The notes: a model not told the origin generated them from the sequence alone. Counted from the first letter of the stretch, positions 30,267 to 40,292 are shown. The stretch: DNA of 64,000 nucleotides from an uncultured Paracoccaceae bacterium (GCA_937146765.1 CAKZRP010000037.1:1-64000); one strand, 5' to 3'. Made by a program: numbers and translations.

Positions 30267-32051
30267 ATGCACGCATATCGCAGCCATACCTGCGCCGAAC
30301 TGAACAAATCCCACGTGGGCGAGACCGTGCGCCTGTCCGGTTGGGTTCACCGGGTCCGCGATCACGGCGGCCTGTTGTTCATCGACCTGCGCGACCATTA
30401 TGGCGTGACCCAGGTGATGGCCGACCCGGACAGCCCGGTCTTTGCCGAGATCGAAAAGGTGCGCTCCGAATGGTGTATCCGCATCGACGGTGAGGTGAAG
30501 GCGCGCGACGAGAGCCTGGTGAACGCCAAGATCCCGACTGGCGAGATCGAGGTCTTCATCCGCGACATCGAAGTGCTGGGCAAATCCGAAGAGCTGCCCC
30601 TGATGGTCTTCGGCGATCAGGAATACCCGGAAGAAACCCGCCTGCGCTACCGCTACCTCGACCTGCGTCGCGACAAGATGCAGAAGAACATGCTGTTGCG
30701 CTCCAACATGATCCGCTCGATCCGCAATCGGATGTGGGATCAGGGCTTCAACGAATACCAGACGCCGATCATCACCGCCTCCTCGCCCGAGGGCGCGCGC
30801 GACTTTCTGGTGCCCTCCCGTCTGCACCCGGGCAAATTCTACGCCCTGCCGCAGGCGCCGCAGCAGTTCAAACAGCTGATGATGGTCTCGGGCTTTGACA
30901 AATACTTCCAGATCGCGCCCTGCTTCCGCGACGAGGACCCGCGCGCGGATCGTTCGCCGACCGATTTCTACCAGCTCGACCTCGAGATGTCCTTTGTCAC
31001 CCAGCAGGACGTGTTCGACACCGTCGCGCCGGTGATCGCGGGCGTGTTTGAGGAGTTCGGCAAGGGCCGCAAGGTGGATGCACCGGGCGAGTGGCCGCAG
31101 ATCTCCTATAAGGATGCCGCCCTGTGGTATGGCTCTGACAAGCCGGACCTGCGCAACCCGATCAAGATGCAGGTGGTCTCCGAGCATTTTGCCGGCTCCG
31201 GTTTTGCGATCTTCGCCAAGCTGCTGGAGCAGGACGGCACCGAAATCCGCGCCATCCCCGCGCCGACCGGCGGCAGCCGCAAGTTCTGTGACCGCATGAA
31301 TGCCTTTGCCCAGAAAGAGGGCCTGCCGGGCATGGGCTATATCTTCTGGCGCGAGGGCGACAACGGCATGGAGGCCGCAGGTCCCCTGGCCAAGAACATC
31401 GGCCCGGAGCGCACCGATGCGATCCGCCAGCAACTGGGCCTCGGCGTCGGCGATGCGGCCTTCTTCCTCGGCGGCAAGCCGAAGTCTTTCGAATCCGTTG
31501 CAGGCCGTGCCCGCAACGTGATCGGCGAGGAACTGGGTCTGACCGACAAGGACCGTTTTGCCTTTGCCTGGATCGTCGATTTCCCGATCTACGAGCGTGA
31601 CGAGGAAACCGGCAAGATCGACTTCGAGCACAACCCCTTCTCCATGCCGCAGGGCGGGATGGAGGCGCTGGCGGGCGATCCGATGGCGGTGCGTGGCAAC
31701 CAATATGACCTCGCCTGCAACGGCTACGAGCTGGTCTCGGGCGCGATCCGCAACCACAAGCCGGAGATCATGTTCCGCGCCTTTGAAATCGCGGGCTACG
31801 GCGAGGAAGAGGTGCGCAAGCGCTTTGGCGGTATGGTCAACGCCTTCCAATACGGCGCCCCGCCGCACGGTGGCTGCGCGGCGGGCATCGACCGGATGGT
31901 GATGCTCCTGGCGGATGAGGCCAACATCCGCGAGGTCATCATGTTCCCGATGAACCAGCGCGCCGAAGACCTGATGATGGCGGCGCCGTCGGAGCCGATG
32001 GCCGAACAGCTGATGGAACTGGGCCTGCGCGTCATCCCGCGCGACCAGTGA
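30267..32051 (+). CDS. aspS: Aspartyl-tRNA synthetase
   Basis: 594 residues, class II synthetase of the bacterial type. N-terminal anticodon-binding OB fold ([24 protein letters not shown]), motif 2 with [24 protein letters not shown], the GAD insertion domain in the middle, and motif 3 near [26 protein letters not shown]. The start is the ATG at 30267 ([15 protein letters not shown]). Whether it is discriminating for tRNA-Asp cannot be told from this reading. Confidence 0.97.
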   Translation: MHAYRSHTCAELNKSHVGETVRLSGWVHRVRDHGGLLFIDLRDHYGVTQVMADPDSPVFAEIEKVRSEWCIRIDGEVKARDESLVNAKIPTGEIEVFIRDIEVLGKSEELPLMVFGDQEYPEETRLRYRYLDLRRDKMQKNMLLRSNMIRSIRNRMWDQGFNEYQTPIITASSPEGARDFLVPSRLHPGKFYALPQAPQQFKQLMMVSGFDKYFQIAPCFRDEDPRADRSPTDFYQLDLEMSFVTQQDVFDTVAPVIAGVFEEFGKGRKVDAPGEWPQISYKDAALWYGSDKPDLRNPIKMQVVSEHFAGSGFAIFAKLLEQDGTEIRAIPAPTGGSRKFCDRMNAFAQKEGLPGMGYIFWREGDNGMEAAGPLAKNIGPERTDAIRQQLGLGVGDAAFFLGGKPKSFESVAGRARNVIGEELGLTDKDRFAFAWIVDFPIYERDEETGKIDFEHNPFSMPQGGMEALAGDPMAVRGNQYDLACNGYELVSGAIRNHKPEIMFRAFEIAGYGEEEVRKRFGGMVNAFQYGAPPHGGCAAGIDRMVMLLADEANIREVIMFPMNQRAEDLMMAAPSEPMAEQLMELGLRVIPRDQ

Positions 32052-32156
32052 TCCCCAGGATCTGCGCCGGGTCCGGCACCCTCGCAACAGGACAAGGGAG
32101 AGGGGCTGCCGACTGGCGGCCCCTTTGCCATTGCTGCGCTGCGGCCTGCGCGTGGC

Positions 32157-34142
32157 TCAGTAGGGCAGGGGATGCAGGCTGCCGTCCGGCAGCATCACCG
32201 GCAGCCGCAGGTCCCTGACGCAGGAGGTATCGAGATCCCCGGTTGGATCCTCGATATAGGCGGCGGTGTTATCCTTGGCGCATTGGCTGTAGCGGATGGT
32301 GCCGTGACCGGACTCCGGCACTACCACCAGTCGGGCGCGGGAGAACCCCGCCACCGCCAGCGCGCCCCATGTGACCGCCGTCTGGTTGTCCAGCTCGCCA
32401 TTCATCGACAGCACCGGCACATCCGTGCGGCCCTGGCTGGTCCAGTTGTCACGGGGGTGCTTGGGGAACAAAGCGCAGGCGGCGTGGAAGGCCGCGACCC
32501 CCTGGGCCATGCCCTCCTGAAGGACCGGGCCCCAGGAGCCCTCGGCCGCGATCAGCGCCTTGAACTTGTCCATGGAGTTCCAGCCATCCGAGAAATCCTC
32601 CTGACAGGCGTAGAGATAGGTCTGAAAGCTCCCTTCAACCGCGTCGATGGTGGCCTGATTGTCGACCCGGATCAGATCGAAGACACGCGCCAGACCGGCG
32701 GGGGACAGTTGCGTCGCCAGAGCGGACAGGTCACTTGCCGTCTCGGTCGAAAAATGCGTCTCGGCCAGAGTGACGAGCGCCTGCGTCGAGGGCGCGGCGT
32801 AGCGCAGGGCCAGGTAGTCCCGCCCCACCGCAAGCCGGTCGGTCAGCCCGGGCAGTGCGCGGATTGCGGCACCCAGCCGGGCGTCAAAGATCTCGGCCAG
32901 GTCGGTGCGGCGGGCATCGGCATCGAGGTCGGTTTCCAGAACCTGTGCGGCGCGGGCGACCGTCGTCTCGGCGAGGCGGATGTGTTCGGCAGCCGCCAGC
33001 ATCGCGTCGACCTGTGCCATTTCCGCGTCGCTCAGGCCGGCGGCCTCTGCGGCGGAGCGCAGGGTCTCTGCGGTGGCGGTGCTGGGTTTGGGCGGCAGCT
33101 CTCCACTGGCCCATTGATCCGCGATGGTCGGGTCGCCCTGTTCCAGCTGGGTGACCATCAGCGGGATATAGGGCGTCATGGCGGAGTAAGTCCCGGCCAA
33201 GGTCACCCGGTTGTTGATGATGTCATACAGCACGTTGACGTCGATCGGCCCCATTTTGCCCTGAACCGGCTCGGCATCAAGCGTCTCGAAGAGCTGGAAG
33301 GTGCGGGCAATGATATCCGGATAGGCGGCGTTGCAGACCGGGTCGCGCTCGCAGGGCTCGAGGCTGACCCGGATCGGATCGGAATGCGATTGCCAGAACA
33401 TGGAATAGAGCGGCAGCCAGGGCGGTGCGTTGCCGTCGATGATCGCTGACCGGATGCCGGGGGGATCCTGTCGCAGGATCTCCATGGTCAGCTTGGTGCC
33501 ATAGGAGATGCCGTAGAGGTTGTAGCTGTCATAGCCCAGGGCCGAAAGCACCGCGGGGACGTCCATCGCGTTCTGTTCGGTGTTGATCAGGGAATAATCG
33601 ATCCCCTTGGCATCGAGCTCGGCCAGACAGCCGGTGATGAACTCCTGCTCCAGAGTCGGGGCGGCGGCATCGACACCGAGCTCGACGACCGGGCCGAGCT
33701 GGGCGCCGAGGGTCTCGTAACAGTCCATCTCGGGGGCGCTCGAATCCACCCCGCGCTCGTCGATGGCGATCACGTCGCGGCGGCCGCGCAGATGTTCGAA
33801 AAACCCGATGGTGCGGCCCACGCGGGAGACGGTGCCATCCCCCGGGCCGCCGTGCAGGTAGAGGACCGGATCCGGCTCTGGCGACAGCGAACGGGCCTTG
33901 TAGAGGTTGAAGGCGATCTGGATCCGTTTCCCTTCCGGCGCGCGGTGGTCATAGGGCACCTCGACCCGGCCGCAGATCACCGTCCTGCCGTCGATCTCGG
34001 TGGGTGCCACCGGGCGGGCGCAGGGCGTGAGGGTGACCGGATAGCGTGGATCCGCCCCGCCGGCCTTCAGCGTGGCAAAGGCCTGTGGATCCGGCTCCGT
34101 GGTCAGGGCGGCGATGAGGGCAAAGATCTGATCTGGCGACAT
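32157..34142 (-). CDS. Alpha/beta hydrolase with TAP-like C-terminal domain (paralogue A)
   Basis: 661 residues. Oxyanion HGGPGDG, nucleophile elbow GISYGTKL, acid in a DVPVLSMNGELDNQT strand and histidine in ESGHGTIRYSQCAKD, which together define the tripeptidyl/prolyl aminopeptidase-like group. A long lid (about 270-480) lies between the elbow and the acid. The N-terminus (MSPDQIFALIAALTTEP) is only mildly hydrophobic and is not a clear signal peptide, although many relatives are exported. AGAGG precedes the ATG. Eighteen bp downstream of a paralogue. Substrate unknown; peptide or ester hydrolysis is likely. Confidence 0.88.
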   Translation of the reverse strand: MSPDQIFALIAALTTEPDPQAFATLKAGGADPRYPVTLTPCARPVAPTEIDGRTVICGRVEVPYDHRAPEGKRIQIAFNLYKARSLSPEPDPVLYLHGGPGDGTVSRVGRTIGFFEHLRGRRDVIAIDERGVDSSAPEMDCYETLGAQLGPVVELGVDAAAPTLEQEFITGCLAELDAKGIDYSLINTEQNAMDVPAVLSALGYDSYNLYGISYGTKLTMEILRQDPPGIRSAIIDGNAPPWLPLYSMFWQSHSDPIRVSLEPCERDPVCNAAYPDIIARTFQLFETLDAEPVQGKMGPIDVNVLYDIINNRVTLAGTYSAMTPYIPLMVTQLEQGDPTIADQWASGELPPKPSTATAETLRSAAEAAGLSDAEMAQVDAMLAAAEHIRLAETTVARAAQVLETDLDADARRTDLAEIFDARLGAAIRALPGLTDRLAVGRDYLALRYAAPSTQALVTLAETHFSTETASDLSALATQLSPAGLARVFDLIRVDNQATIDAVEGSFQTYLYACQEDFSDGWNSMDKFKALIAAEGSWGPVLQEGMAQGVAAFHAACALFPKHPRDNWTSQGRTDVPVLSMNGELDNQTAVTWGALAVAGFSRARLVVVPESGHGTIRYSQCAKDNTAAYIEDPTGDLDTSCVRDLRLPVMLPDGSLHPLPY

Positions 34143-34160
34143 GGGGGTCCTCTTGCCTGT

Positions 34161-36089
34161 TCAATCGGCCTGCGGGGGGATGTAGAAAACGGGCTTCAGC
34201 GCTTCGGTGCAGGCGGCATTCACCGGCGCCTCGGGGGAGTCTAGAAAGCCCTCGGTGATGTCGCGGGCGCATTGCGAGAACTGGATCACCGCATGGCCGG
34301 CCTCGGGAAACAGCACCGCCTGACCGCGCGACAGGCTGCGCACCACATGTTCGGCGGCATCCGGGTTGGTCTGCGTGTCCTTGGTTCCGGCCATGGCCAG
34401 CACCGGAACGTCGCTCACCACCGGGTCGTGAAAGCCGGGGCGCGGGTGTTTTTCGAACAGGTCGCAGAAGTCATAGAGCGAGATCGTCGTCTCCCGCACC
34501 CCGGCGTCGAGCGACGGGAAGCGATAGTCCGCTGCCACCGCGTCATAGCCTTCGCGGGTGTTGAAGGGGAAATCCTCCTGGCAGGCGATGATGCCGAGGG
34601 AGAACATCATCCGCGACTGCGCGGTCAGATTGGCGGAATCGTTGCGGGCGCGCTGGTAAAAGGCGGCGATATCCTCGGTGCTCATCGCCGCCAGCAACCC
34701 GAGCAGGCGGGGTTTTTCGGCGTCGGGCACATGGGCTTCGAGAAAGGCCGCAACGGGGGCACGGTCCGGTTCCCGGCCGACAAAGAGCACATAGTCATGC
34801 AGGAATGCCAGGAGCGCCTCCGGCTCCATGCCGGTGGCGACTTCGGAGAGGGCCTCGTCCAGCAGGGCTTCGGTGCGGGCGGATCCACTGGCAGAGAGAT
34901 TGTCCGACAGGGTGGTCATCAGCTTGGCAACTGCCGCCTCGTCGCCGCGCATCCGGTCGGCCTGCATCAGCGCCACTTCGGCAAGGGTCCGGTCCAGCTT
35001 GCCCAGGGACTGGCCATAGCGGGCCAGCAGCGCCTGCGGGGTGACCTGCGGGTTGAAGCCGCCCTTGACCAGGGTTTCCAGCGTCGTGGTCTCGCCCCTG
35101 GCCATCTCGGTGAAGACCTGGGGCAGATAGGCGGTGAAGGGCATCGCCCGCTTGTTGCTGAGGTCCATGAGCTCGCTCACGAAACCGGGCTCCAGTACCT
35201 CGCCCGCCAGCATCAGTTTCGGTTCTTCGCCCAGACGCCGCCCGGCGGCCTGAATGGTTGCCTCGAGATCCGGATAGGCGGCGGCGCAGGCCTCTTGCGC
35301 AAGGCAGTAATCCACCACCCAGCCGAGCGCCTGATCCGGGGGGACGCCATTGGTGTCATAGGCGGGGTTGTCGACCGGGCTGATGCTGTCGATCACCAGG
35401 CTGCGCAGACCTTGGGGCGCCGTGCGCAGCAACTCCTGCCCCAGCTTGGTGCCATAGGAGATGCCAAGGGCATTGTAGGTGGGATAGCCGAGCGCATCCA
35501 TGATCGCGCGCACATCCAGCGCGCTCTGGGTGGTGTTGTAGGGGGCCAGATCGGTGCCGGATTGCACCGTCTCCGCCAGGCAGCGGGCGAGGGGATCCTC
35601 GGCGCCGAACAGCGCCTTCTCGTCCGGCTTGGCGAATTTCAGGAAGTCCTGCGCCAGTTCGTTGTAGCAGGCGATGGTGCGGTCCGAGATGCCGGAGCCG
35701 CGCTGGTCGAAGAGGATGATGTCGCGGCGATCCCGCAGGAAGTCGAAGATCGTGGCGTTGAAGGGGATCGCCTGCACGGTATAGCCGCCGGGGCCGCCAT
35801 GCAGGTAGATCACCGGATCTGGGGCCGGGGCGGTGGAATGGGACCTCAGCACCGCAAAGGCGAGCGGGATCTCGGCGCTCTCTGCCGCGCCATGGACCTC
35901 CGGCACCGAGATGCGCCCGCAGATCACCGTCTTGCCCTCCACCTCCAGCGGTCCGAGCGGGCGCGGGCAGGTCTCGATCACCACCGGGTAGCGCGCGTCG
36001 TGGCTGCCGGTCTTGAGCCGGTCGAAGGCCGGGTCGGTGGCGGAGGTCAGCAGGGCGACGAGGGTGACAATGATCTGATCGGGCGACAT
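34161..36089 (-). CDS. Alpha/beta hydrolase with TAP-like C-terminal domain (paralogue B)
   Basis: 642 residues, full-length paralogue of the next gene, with the same order of motifs: HGGPGGYTV, GISYGTKLGQELL, DVPVLAMAGTKDTQT and EAGHAVIQFSQCARD. Both begin MSPDQI and carry the CPRPL...VICGRxxVP module near the N-terminus. The ATG at 36089 is set by AAGGAG 9 bp upstream; an earlier TTG would place that site inside the gene. A 15-bp tandem repeat sits 40 bp upstream. Together the two make a duplicated operon. Confidence 0.88.
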   Translation of the reverse strand: MSPDQIIVTLVALLTSATDPAFDRLKTGSHDARYPVVIETCPRPLGPLEVEGKTVICGRISVPEVHGAAESAEIPLAFAVLRSHSTAPAPDPVIYLHGGPGGYTVQAIPFNATIFDFLRDRRDIILFDQRGSGISDRTIACYNELAQDFLKFAKPDEKALFGAEDPLARCLAETVQSGTDLAPYNTTQSALDVRAIMDALGYPTYNALGISYGTKLGQELLRTAPQGLRSLVIDSISPVDNPAYDTNGVPPDQALGWVVDYCLAQEACAAAYPDLEATIQAAGRRLGEEPKLMLAGEVLEPGFVSELMDLSNKRAMPFTAYLPQVFTEMARGETTTLETLVKGGFNPQVTPQALLARYGQSLGKLDRTLAEVALMQADRMRGDEAAVAKLMTTLSDNLSASGSARTEALLDEALSEVATGMEPEALLAFLHDYVLFVGREPDRAPVAAFLEAHVPDAEKPRLLGLLAAMSTEDIAAFYQRARNDSANLTAQSRMMFSLGIIACQEDFPFNTREGYDAVAADYRFPSLDAGVRETTISLYDFCDLFEKHPRPGFHDPVVSDVPVLAMAGTKDTQTNPDAAEHVVRSLSRGQAVLFPEAGHAVIQFSQCARDITEGFLDSPEAPVNAACTEALKPVFYIPPQAD

Positions 36090-36129
36090 GATCCGGGACT
36101 CCTTGGTCAACTGGGCAACAGGGGGAACG

Positions 36130-36165
36130 CGGGCACGGGGAGAACGGGCACGGGGAGAACGGGCG
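36130..36165. repeat. 15-bp tandem repeat, about 2.4 copies
   Basis: CGGGCACGGGGAGAA is repeated head to tail at 36130-36144 and 36145-36159, with a partial third copy, in the leader of hydrolase B. Similar GGGCACGG units precede the AcvB gene. Confidence 0.75.
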
Positions 36166-36295
36166 CAATGGCGGGCGCGCTGAGTGGCAGGGCGCGCGGG
36201 CGAGTGCCCGACACCACGGGGCGCCGTGGCGTCGGGCGGGACGCGCAGGTATCAACCCGGGGGATCCGGGACGAGGGGCATGAAACCTGCGGCGT

Positions 36296-37165
36296 TCAGA
36301 AGATCACGTAACCTCCGGTGCCATTGGTCAGGCTCAGGGTCAGGGTGCTGCCGTTGCCGCTGCGGTTGCGCACCAGCACGGCCGAGCCATGCGCGCCGTC
36401 GATGCAATGCACGGTGGAGCTTTCGCTGCCGACAGTGCCCGGCGCATGGCGGAACAACCCGGTGCAGGTCAGCCCGCCGCCGGAGACGGTGAGCGCATAG
36501 GCCCCCTCCTTGTGGCCGAAGATACGCCCGGTGAGGGCGGCGCCGCCGTAGATCGTGCCGGATCCGGAGATATTGACGTCGCTGGTCGCCACGCCGCCGC
36601 CGCCCTCATGGCTTGCCCCGGGGCTGTTTTCGCGCAGGTAGCTGGTTACCGCGTCATGGGCCTGGGAGCGTTGTGTGCCCGAACAGCTGCTGCCGGCCGC
36701 GATTTCCCGTCCGATCGGGTTATAGAGCGCGGTGCAGCCGCTGGCAAAGCGCACCTCGATCTCGCCGCTGCTGCGGGCATGGAGTTCCGGCACATCCGGC
36801 CGTCCCGCAATTGTGCCGCTGGTCGGCGCGCCGCTTTCCTGCAGGTAACGCCCGGAGGCCCAGCCGGAAATCTGCCCATTGGGCGTCTCCAGATGGCACC
36901 AGCGGGAGTTGCCGGTGCCCCGGCAGCCGAGATTGCGGAACACCGACCCATTGGGCGCTCGGGCCACCACCTGATGCGAGGTGCCAGGGCCGGCGCGCAG
37001 ATTGAGCGTATCATCGCCGGCGACGCCCGTGACCTGCCAATAGTCCGGCCCCATCTGGGCGCGCCCCGCGACGGGCAGCACGCAGAGCAGGGCCGCCAGC
37101 GCCAGGGCAGCGCCAACAAGGCCGCGCGGGGTGGTGATCTTGCGGGGGAATATGAAGCTGTTCAA
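36296..37165 (-). CDS. Exported SH3-domain protein
   Basis: 289 residues. Signal peptide about 1-36 (LALAALLCVLPVAGRAQ). A bacterial SH3 domain (about 43-108) reads WQVTGVAGDDTLNLRAGPGTSHQVVARAPNGSVFRNLG, ending ISGWASGRYL. The C-terminal region has paired cysteines and a Gly/Ser-rich beta domain (about 190-289) of unknown family. The start is a TTG at 37165: AGAGGAGT lies 7 bp upstream, and longer extensions lack one. Probably periplasmic or cell-wall associated, next to a lysozyme-inhibitor-like gene. Confidence 0.8.
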   Translation of the reverse strand: MNSFIFPRKITTPRGLVGAALALAALLCVLPVAGRAQMGPDYWQVTGVAGDDTLNLRAGPGTSHQVVARAPNGSVFRNLGCRGTGNSRWCHLETPNGQISGWASGRYLQESGAPTSGTIAGRPDVPELHARSSGEIEVRFASGCTALYNPIGREIAAGSSCSGTQRSQAHDAVTSYLRENSPGASHEGGGGVATSDVNISGSGTIYGGAALTGRIFGHKEGAYALTVSGGGLTCTGLFRHAPGTVGSESSTVHCIDGAHGSAVLVRNRSGNGSTLTLSLTNGTGGYVIF

Positions 37166-37211
37166 TTGAGTTACTCCTCTGAAAAAGGGAAGGTGTCGGT
37201 CCGGGCTGTGG

Positions 37212-37820
37212 TCAGTTGACCGGCCGACAGGGGATCTCGGTGCCATAGACATCGGTGACGGAAATTTCGGCCCCCTCAAGGGTCACCCCGCCCCAGCTGC
37301 TGACATAATAGCTGCCGGGCGTCTCCGCGGCGCTTTGGGCCCCCACATGGACTCCATCGCCTTCCTCGACCCGGATGCCGGGCAGCGGGGTGGGAAATTC
37401 ATAGATGGTGAGCCTGCGCGCGCCGTCGCCGCAGGACAGCTCGACGATGTTGGAGGCCTGCTCCAGCAGGAACCACGCCACCAGCTCCGCCTCGCGCCGC
37501 TGGTAGGCGGTTTGCACGCAGGCGCGCAGCTCCGGTTCCTTCCAACACTCGTCGCGCCCCGAGATCCAGCCGCGCTGGGTGGCGCGCAGCATGTCCTCGG
37601 CCTCTTTCGCCCCGGCATCCAGCCCCTGCGCCACGGCAAGCGCCTCCGCGAACCGCGCCGCCAGCCCACGGTCGAGCGCCGCCAGTTCCGGCTCTGCGCA
37701 GATCAGTTTCTCGGCAGAGCTTTCTGCCTTGGCGCAATCAAAAGTCGGCCCCTCCTCGGCATGCGCAACCAGAGGCAGGCTACCAAGGGCGAGGGGGATC
37801 AGGTATCGGGTCGAAATCAT
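37212..37820 (-). CDS. LprI-type (DUF1311) lysozyme-inhibitor-like protein with MliC-like C-terminus
   Basis: 202 residues with a signal peptide (cleavage after VAHA). The N-terminal domain matches LprI/DUF1311: FDCAKAESSAEKLICAEPELAALDRGLAARFAEAL, two cysteines, then GWISGRDECW. The C-terminal 80 residues (VELSCGDGARRLTIYEF, followed by SYYVSSWGGVTLEGAEISVTD) resemble a MliC-type C-lysozyme inhibitor beta-barrel. Together they suggest periplasmic protection against lysozyme. The MliC assignment is weaker than the LprI one. Forty-six bp upstream of the SH3 gene on the same strand. Confidence 0.8.
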   Translation of the reverse strand: MISTRYLIPLALGSLPLVAHAEEGPTFDCAKAESSAEKLICAEPELAALDRGLAARFAEALAVAQGLDAGAKEAEDMLRATQRGWISGRDECWKEPELRACVQTAYQRREAELVAWFLLEQASNIVELSCGDGARRLTIYEFPTPLPGIRVEEGDGVHVGAQSAAETPGSYYVSSWGGVTLEGAEISVTDVYGTEIPCRPVN

Positions 37821-37859
37821 GGCAGGTCCTGTTCAAGAAACACGCTTCGGAATGACCGG

Positions 37860-38651
37860 TCAGGCGGCGCTACCCGGCAGCATTCCAAGACTGAATATGG
37901 CCCAGTCGTTGAGGATATGGGCGCCGGTGGACACCCAGATGTTGCGGGTGATGACATAGGGCAGCAGCAGCACGATGCGGACCGGCACCAGTCCCACCAG
38001 CGCCTGGGCAAGGTTCCACTGGTAGGTCGGCAGATGGGCCAGGGCGAAGATCACCGCCGCCCCCAGTGCCGCCAGCGCAAGGGCGGAGCTGCGCGACATC
38101 CGGGTGTTGAGAAACGTCAGGAAGGCAAGGAAGGGCAGGATGGTGAAGATCTCCTCGCCCAGGAGCTGGATCGCGGTCCAGCCGAAGAACAGGAGCCGCT
38201 CTGCCCCCGAGGCTGCGGCAACCACCGCGCCGGCCGGGTTCTCTACCGCATTGAACAGGCGCAGGATCACCAGGCCCAGCAGCAGGGTCAAACCAAGGTT
38301 GAGCAGGGCAAAGCCCGCCATCAGCGCCCAGTCGAGGCGCCGAAGCGGGTGAAACAGCGCCCGCACCGCCGTCCACCCTGCGGCCGTGGCGAGACTGGCC
38401 AGCGGGATCAGCACAAACAGGATGGCGGGAATAAAGGCTGCGAAACCGGACCAACCCAGGGGCTGCAGGGCCACCAGGGTGGCAAAGCCCAAGGCGGTTG
38501 CGGCGAGGGTGATCTGCCATCCCCGGTGCGAGAGACCAACCGGCGTGCCGCGATAAAAGGGCAGGTCGAGGTCGCGCCGTTCAAAGAAGAACAGCGCCTC
38601 GGCATCAGCGGAGGGCCGGGAGCGCGGAGATCGATCCGACTGATCAGACAT
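37860..38651 (-). CDS. CPBP family intramembrane glutamic endopeptidase
   Basis: 263 residues with about seven to eight membrane helices. CPBP (CAAX-protease and bacteriocin-processing) motifs: glutamate pair in QLLGEEIFTILPF, histidine in ALAHLPTYQW, and the terminal STGAHILNDW. It probably cleaves a membrane or exported substrate. The ATG at 38651 is supported by AAGGAG 8 bp upstream; an ATG at 38681 is rejected. It starts a minus-strand run that continues into the LprI and SH3 genes. Confidence 0.88.
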   Translation of the reverse strand: MSDQSDRSPRSRPSADAEALFFFERRDLDLPFYRGTPVGLSHRGWQITLAATALGFATLVALQPLGWSGFAAFIPAILFVLIPLASLATAAGWTAVRALFHPLRRLDWALMAGFALLNLGLTLLLGLVILRLFNAVENPAGAVVAAASGAERLLFFGWTAIQLLGEEIFTILPFLAFLTFLNTRMSRSSALALAALGAAVIFALAHLPTYQWNLAQALVGLVPVRIVLLLPYVITRNIWVSTGAHILNDWAIFSLGMLPGSAA

Positions 38652-38845
38652 GCTCTGGCTCCTTGGCAACCGATAAATCACGGACGGAATGCACGTATGG
38701 CGTGATTTGGCGACGATCTATCAATCAAAGGTTATCAGGCCCGGTGCAACCGGGCTATCCCAAACGCGCAGGGTGTCCAATTTTGGTCAGACCGGGGTGC
38801 GATACGACGGGGGCGGTTGGGGGGATGGCGCGGGCCAGGGGCGCC

Positions 38846-39796
38846 TCAGGGCTGGAGGCGGGCGCGGCGCAGGGTGGCGGAGGGGGGCTCGCCAAAGGTG
38901 GCGCCATAGCTGCGGGCAAAGCGACCCAGATGGGAAAAGCCGCAATCCAAGGCGATCTCGGTGACGGTGAGGTCCGGCCGTGTCAGAAGCTGCGCCCGCG
39001 CCGCCTGCAGGCGAAGCGCGGTCACCCGCTCCCAGGGGTTCTGCCCCAGTCGCGATCGGAAGGCCGCCTGCAGGCGTCGCGGCGACACCCCGCAGGTCTG
39101 GGCGATGAGCGGCACCGTGAGGGGAGATCCGAGATGGGTCCGCATGAACTCCTCGGCCTGGCGCAGCAGGATCGCATCGCCGGGCTCCGACCTCGGCAGC
39201 TCGGGGGGGCGGGTCAGCAGGAGCCGCAGATGCTCGATTACCAGCGCCGCAAAGAGATCCGAGGCCGGACGGCGCAGTAGGGTCGGCTCGGGCGAGGCCA
39301 GATCGGCAAAGAGATACTGCAACAGGGCCTGCAGTCCCGGCAGGGCTTCGGCGGCGGTCGGCACCACCGGATTGCCGCCTTCGGGCAGGCAGAACCCTTC
39401 GCGCCGGGCCCGTGCCAGCGGGAGTTTCACCAGATGAGCCCGGAACTGTCGGTTGCGGCCCCGCTCGACCCGGGTCCAGCGTTCGCAGGGCGACAGCGCA
39501 AGCACTTGGCCTTCGCCGATCCTGTGCTGACGTCGGTCCATCCGCACCTGGGTCAGCCCCGCGCTGGGCATCATGAAGGTAAGGAATCTGCTGTCTTCGA
39601 GGTTGATCTCATGCCCGGAGGATTGGACGCTGAGGAGGCTGGCACCAAGGCCGGGGAAGGTGGCCGCCTGCACCTGCAGGCTCCGGCGCGCGCCGGGGAT
39701 CATGTGGAACTGATCGGCGGCACTGAACAGCGCCGCACGGCAATCCGGGCCGGGGCGGCCTGCGTCATCCCAGTGTTTCGAACTGTATTTCAGCAT
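38846..39796 (-). CDS. AraC family transcriptional regulator
   Basis: 316 residues. N-terminal cupin-like sensing region (about 40-170) and two helix-turn-helix motifs near 215-310: LTVPLIAQTCGVSPRRLQAAFRSRLGQNPWERVTALRLQAARAQLL, and VTEIALDCGFSHLGRFARSYGATFGEPPSATLRR. The N-terminal DQFHMIPGARRSLQVQ style resembles regulators of the EutR/AraC-binding group. It lies just upstream of the CPBP gene on the same strand (194-bp gap). The target is unknown. Confidence 0.9.
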   Translation of the reverse strand: MLKYSSKHWDDAGRPGPDCRAALFSAADQFHMIPGARRSLQVQAATFPGLGASLLSVQSSGHEINLEDSRFLTFMMPSAGLTQVRMDRRQHRIGEGQVLALSPCERWTRVERGRNRQFRAHLVKLPLARARREGFCLPEGGNPVVPTAAEALPGLQALLQYLFADLASPEPTLLRRPASDLFAALVIEHLRLLLTRPPELPRSEPGDAILLRQAEEFMRTHLGSPLTVPLIAQTCGVSPRRLQAAFRSRLGQNPWERVTALRLQAARAQLLTRPDLTVTEIALDCGFSHLGRFARSYGATFGEPPSATLRRARLQP

Positions 39797-40187
39797 GGCC
39801 TCGGACCGGTCTATCTGGGTCGAAGGGAGCCTAGCACAGCTTTGCGTCTCCGAGGAGAAAAAGTGACCGGGGAGGCGTCAGGGTCCGGGGAGATTTGGCG
39901 TTAGGGGCGCATGTTGGGGGGGCGAGGGGCGTGCCCGGCGAGACTCACCGCGACAGGAGCATCTCGCACAGTATGGTTCCGCAGGGGGGCTCAAAAGGGG
40001 GGCTCGATAGGGGGCCGATGCGGAATGCCGAGGTCCAGAGCGCCGGGACCGGGGAAGCCTTGAGGGGCCTAGGCGCGCGCGATCCAGCCTGACCGAGGCG
40101 GCCTTGCCGCCCGCGCCGACGGCCCTGTCGCGGGCGGCGCCGATGTGCGATGGGCAGCGACGGAGGCATTTGCGCCGCGCGGAGACT
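39797..40187. other. Intergenic region without a recognised gene
   Basis: About 390 bp between the AraC start and the tiny membrane-peptide gene. It is rich in GC runs, with short hairpin-forming words near 40094-40140 (GGCGGCC, GCCGCCCGCG). I see no convincing gene, tRNA or promoter. Confidence 0.4.
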
Positions 40188-40292
40188 TCAGCGCGGCGGG
40201 GCGGAGCGCGCGGGGCGGCGCCGATGCAGTCGCGCCTGTGCCAGAAGCACGATTGCGAGGGTCAGCAGGGTGACAGCGAGAGCCTCGACCAT
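40188..40292 (-). CDS. Putative 34-residue single-helix membrane peptide
   Basis: ATG at 40292, three bp after the stop of the response-regulator gene. The translation starts MVEALAVTLLTLAIVLLAQ, a plausible single membrane helix, and ends with an arginine-rich tail (RLHRRRPARSAPPR), an N-out/C-in charge pattern. No strong Shine-Dalgarno is present; translation would rely on coupling to the upstream gene. It could be spurious, but position and topology favour a real small membrane protein. Confidence 0.4.
   Translation of the reverse strand: MVEALAVTLLTLAIVLLAQARLHRRRPARSAPPR

Noticed and set aside
36112..36170. Tandem repeat considered as a CRISPR-like array
   Set aside because: Units are only 15 bp and contiguous, with no spacers and no cas genes.
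39895..40190. Open frames in the gap downstream of the AraC gene
   Set aside because: No ribosome-binding sites and low-complexity translation.
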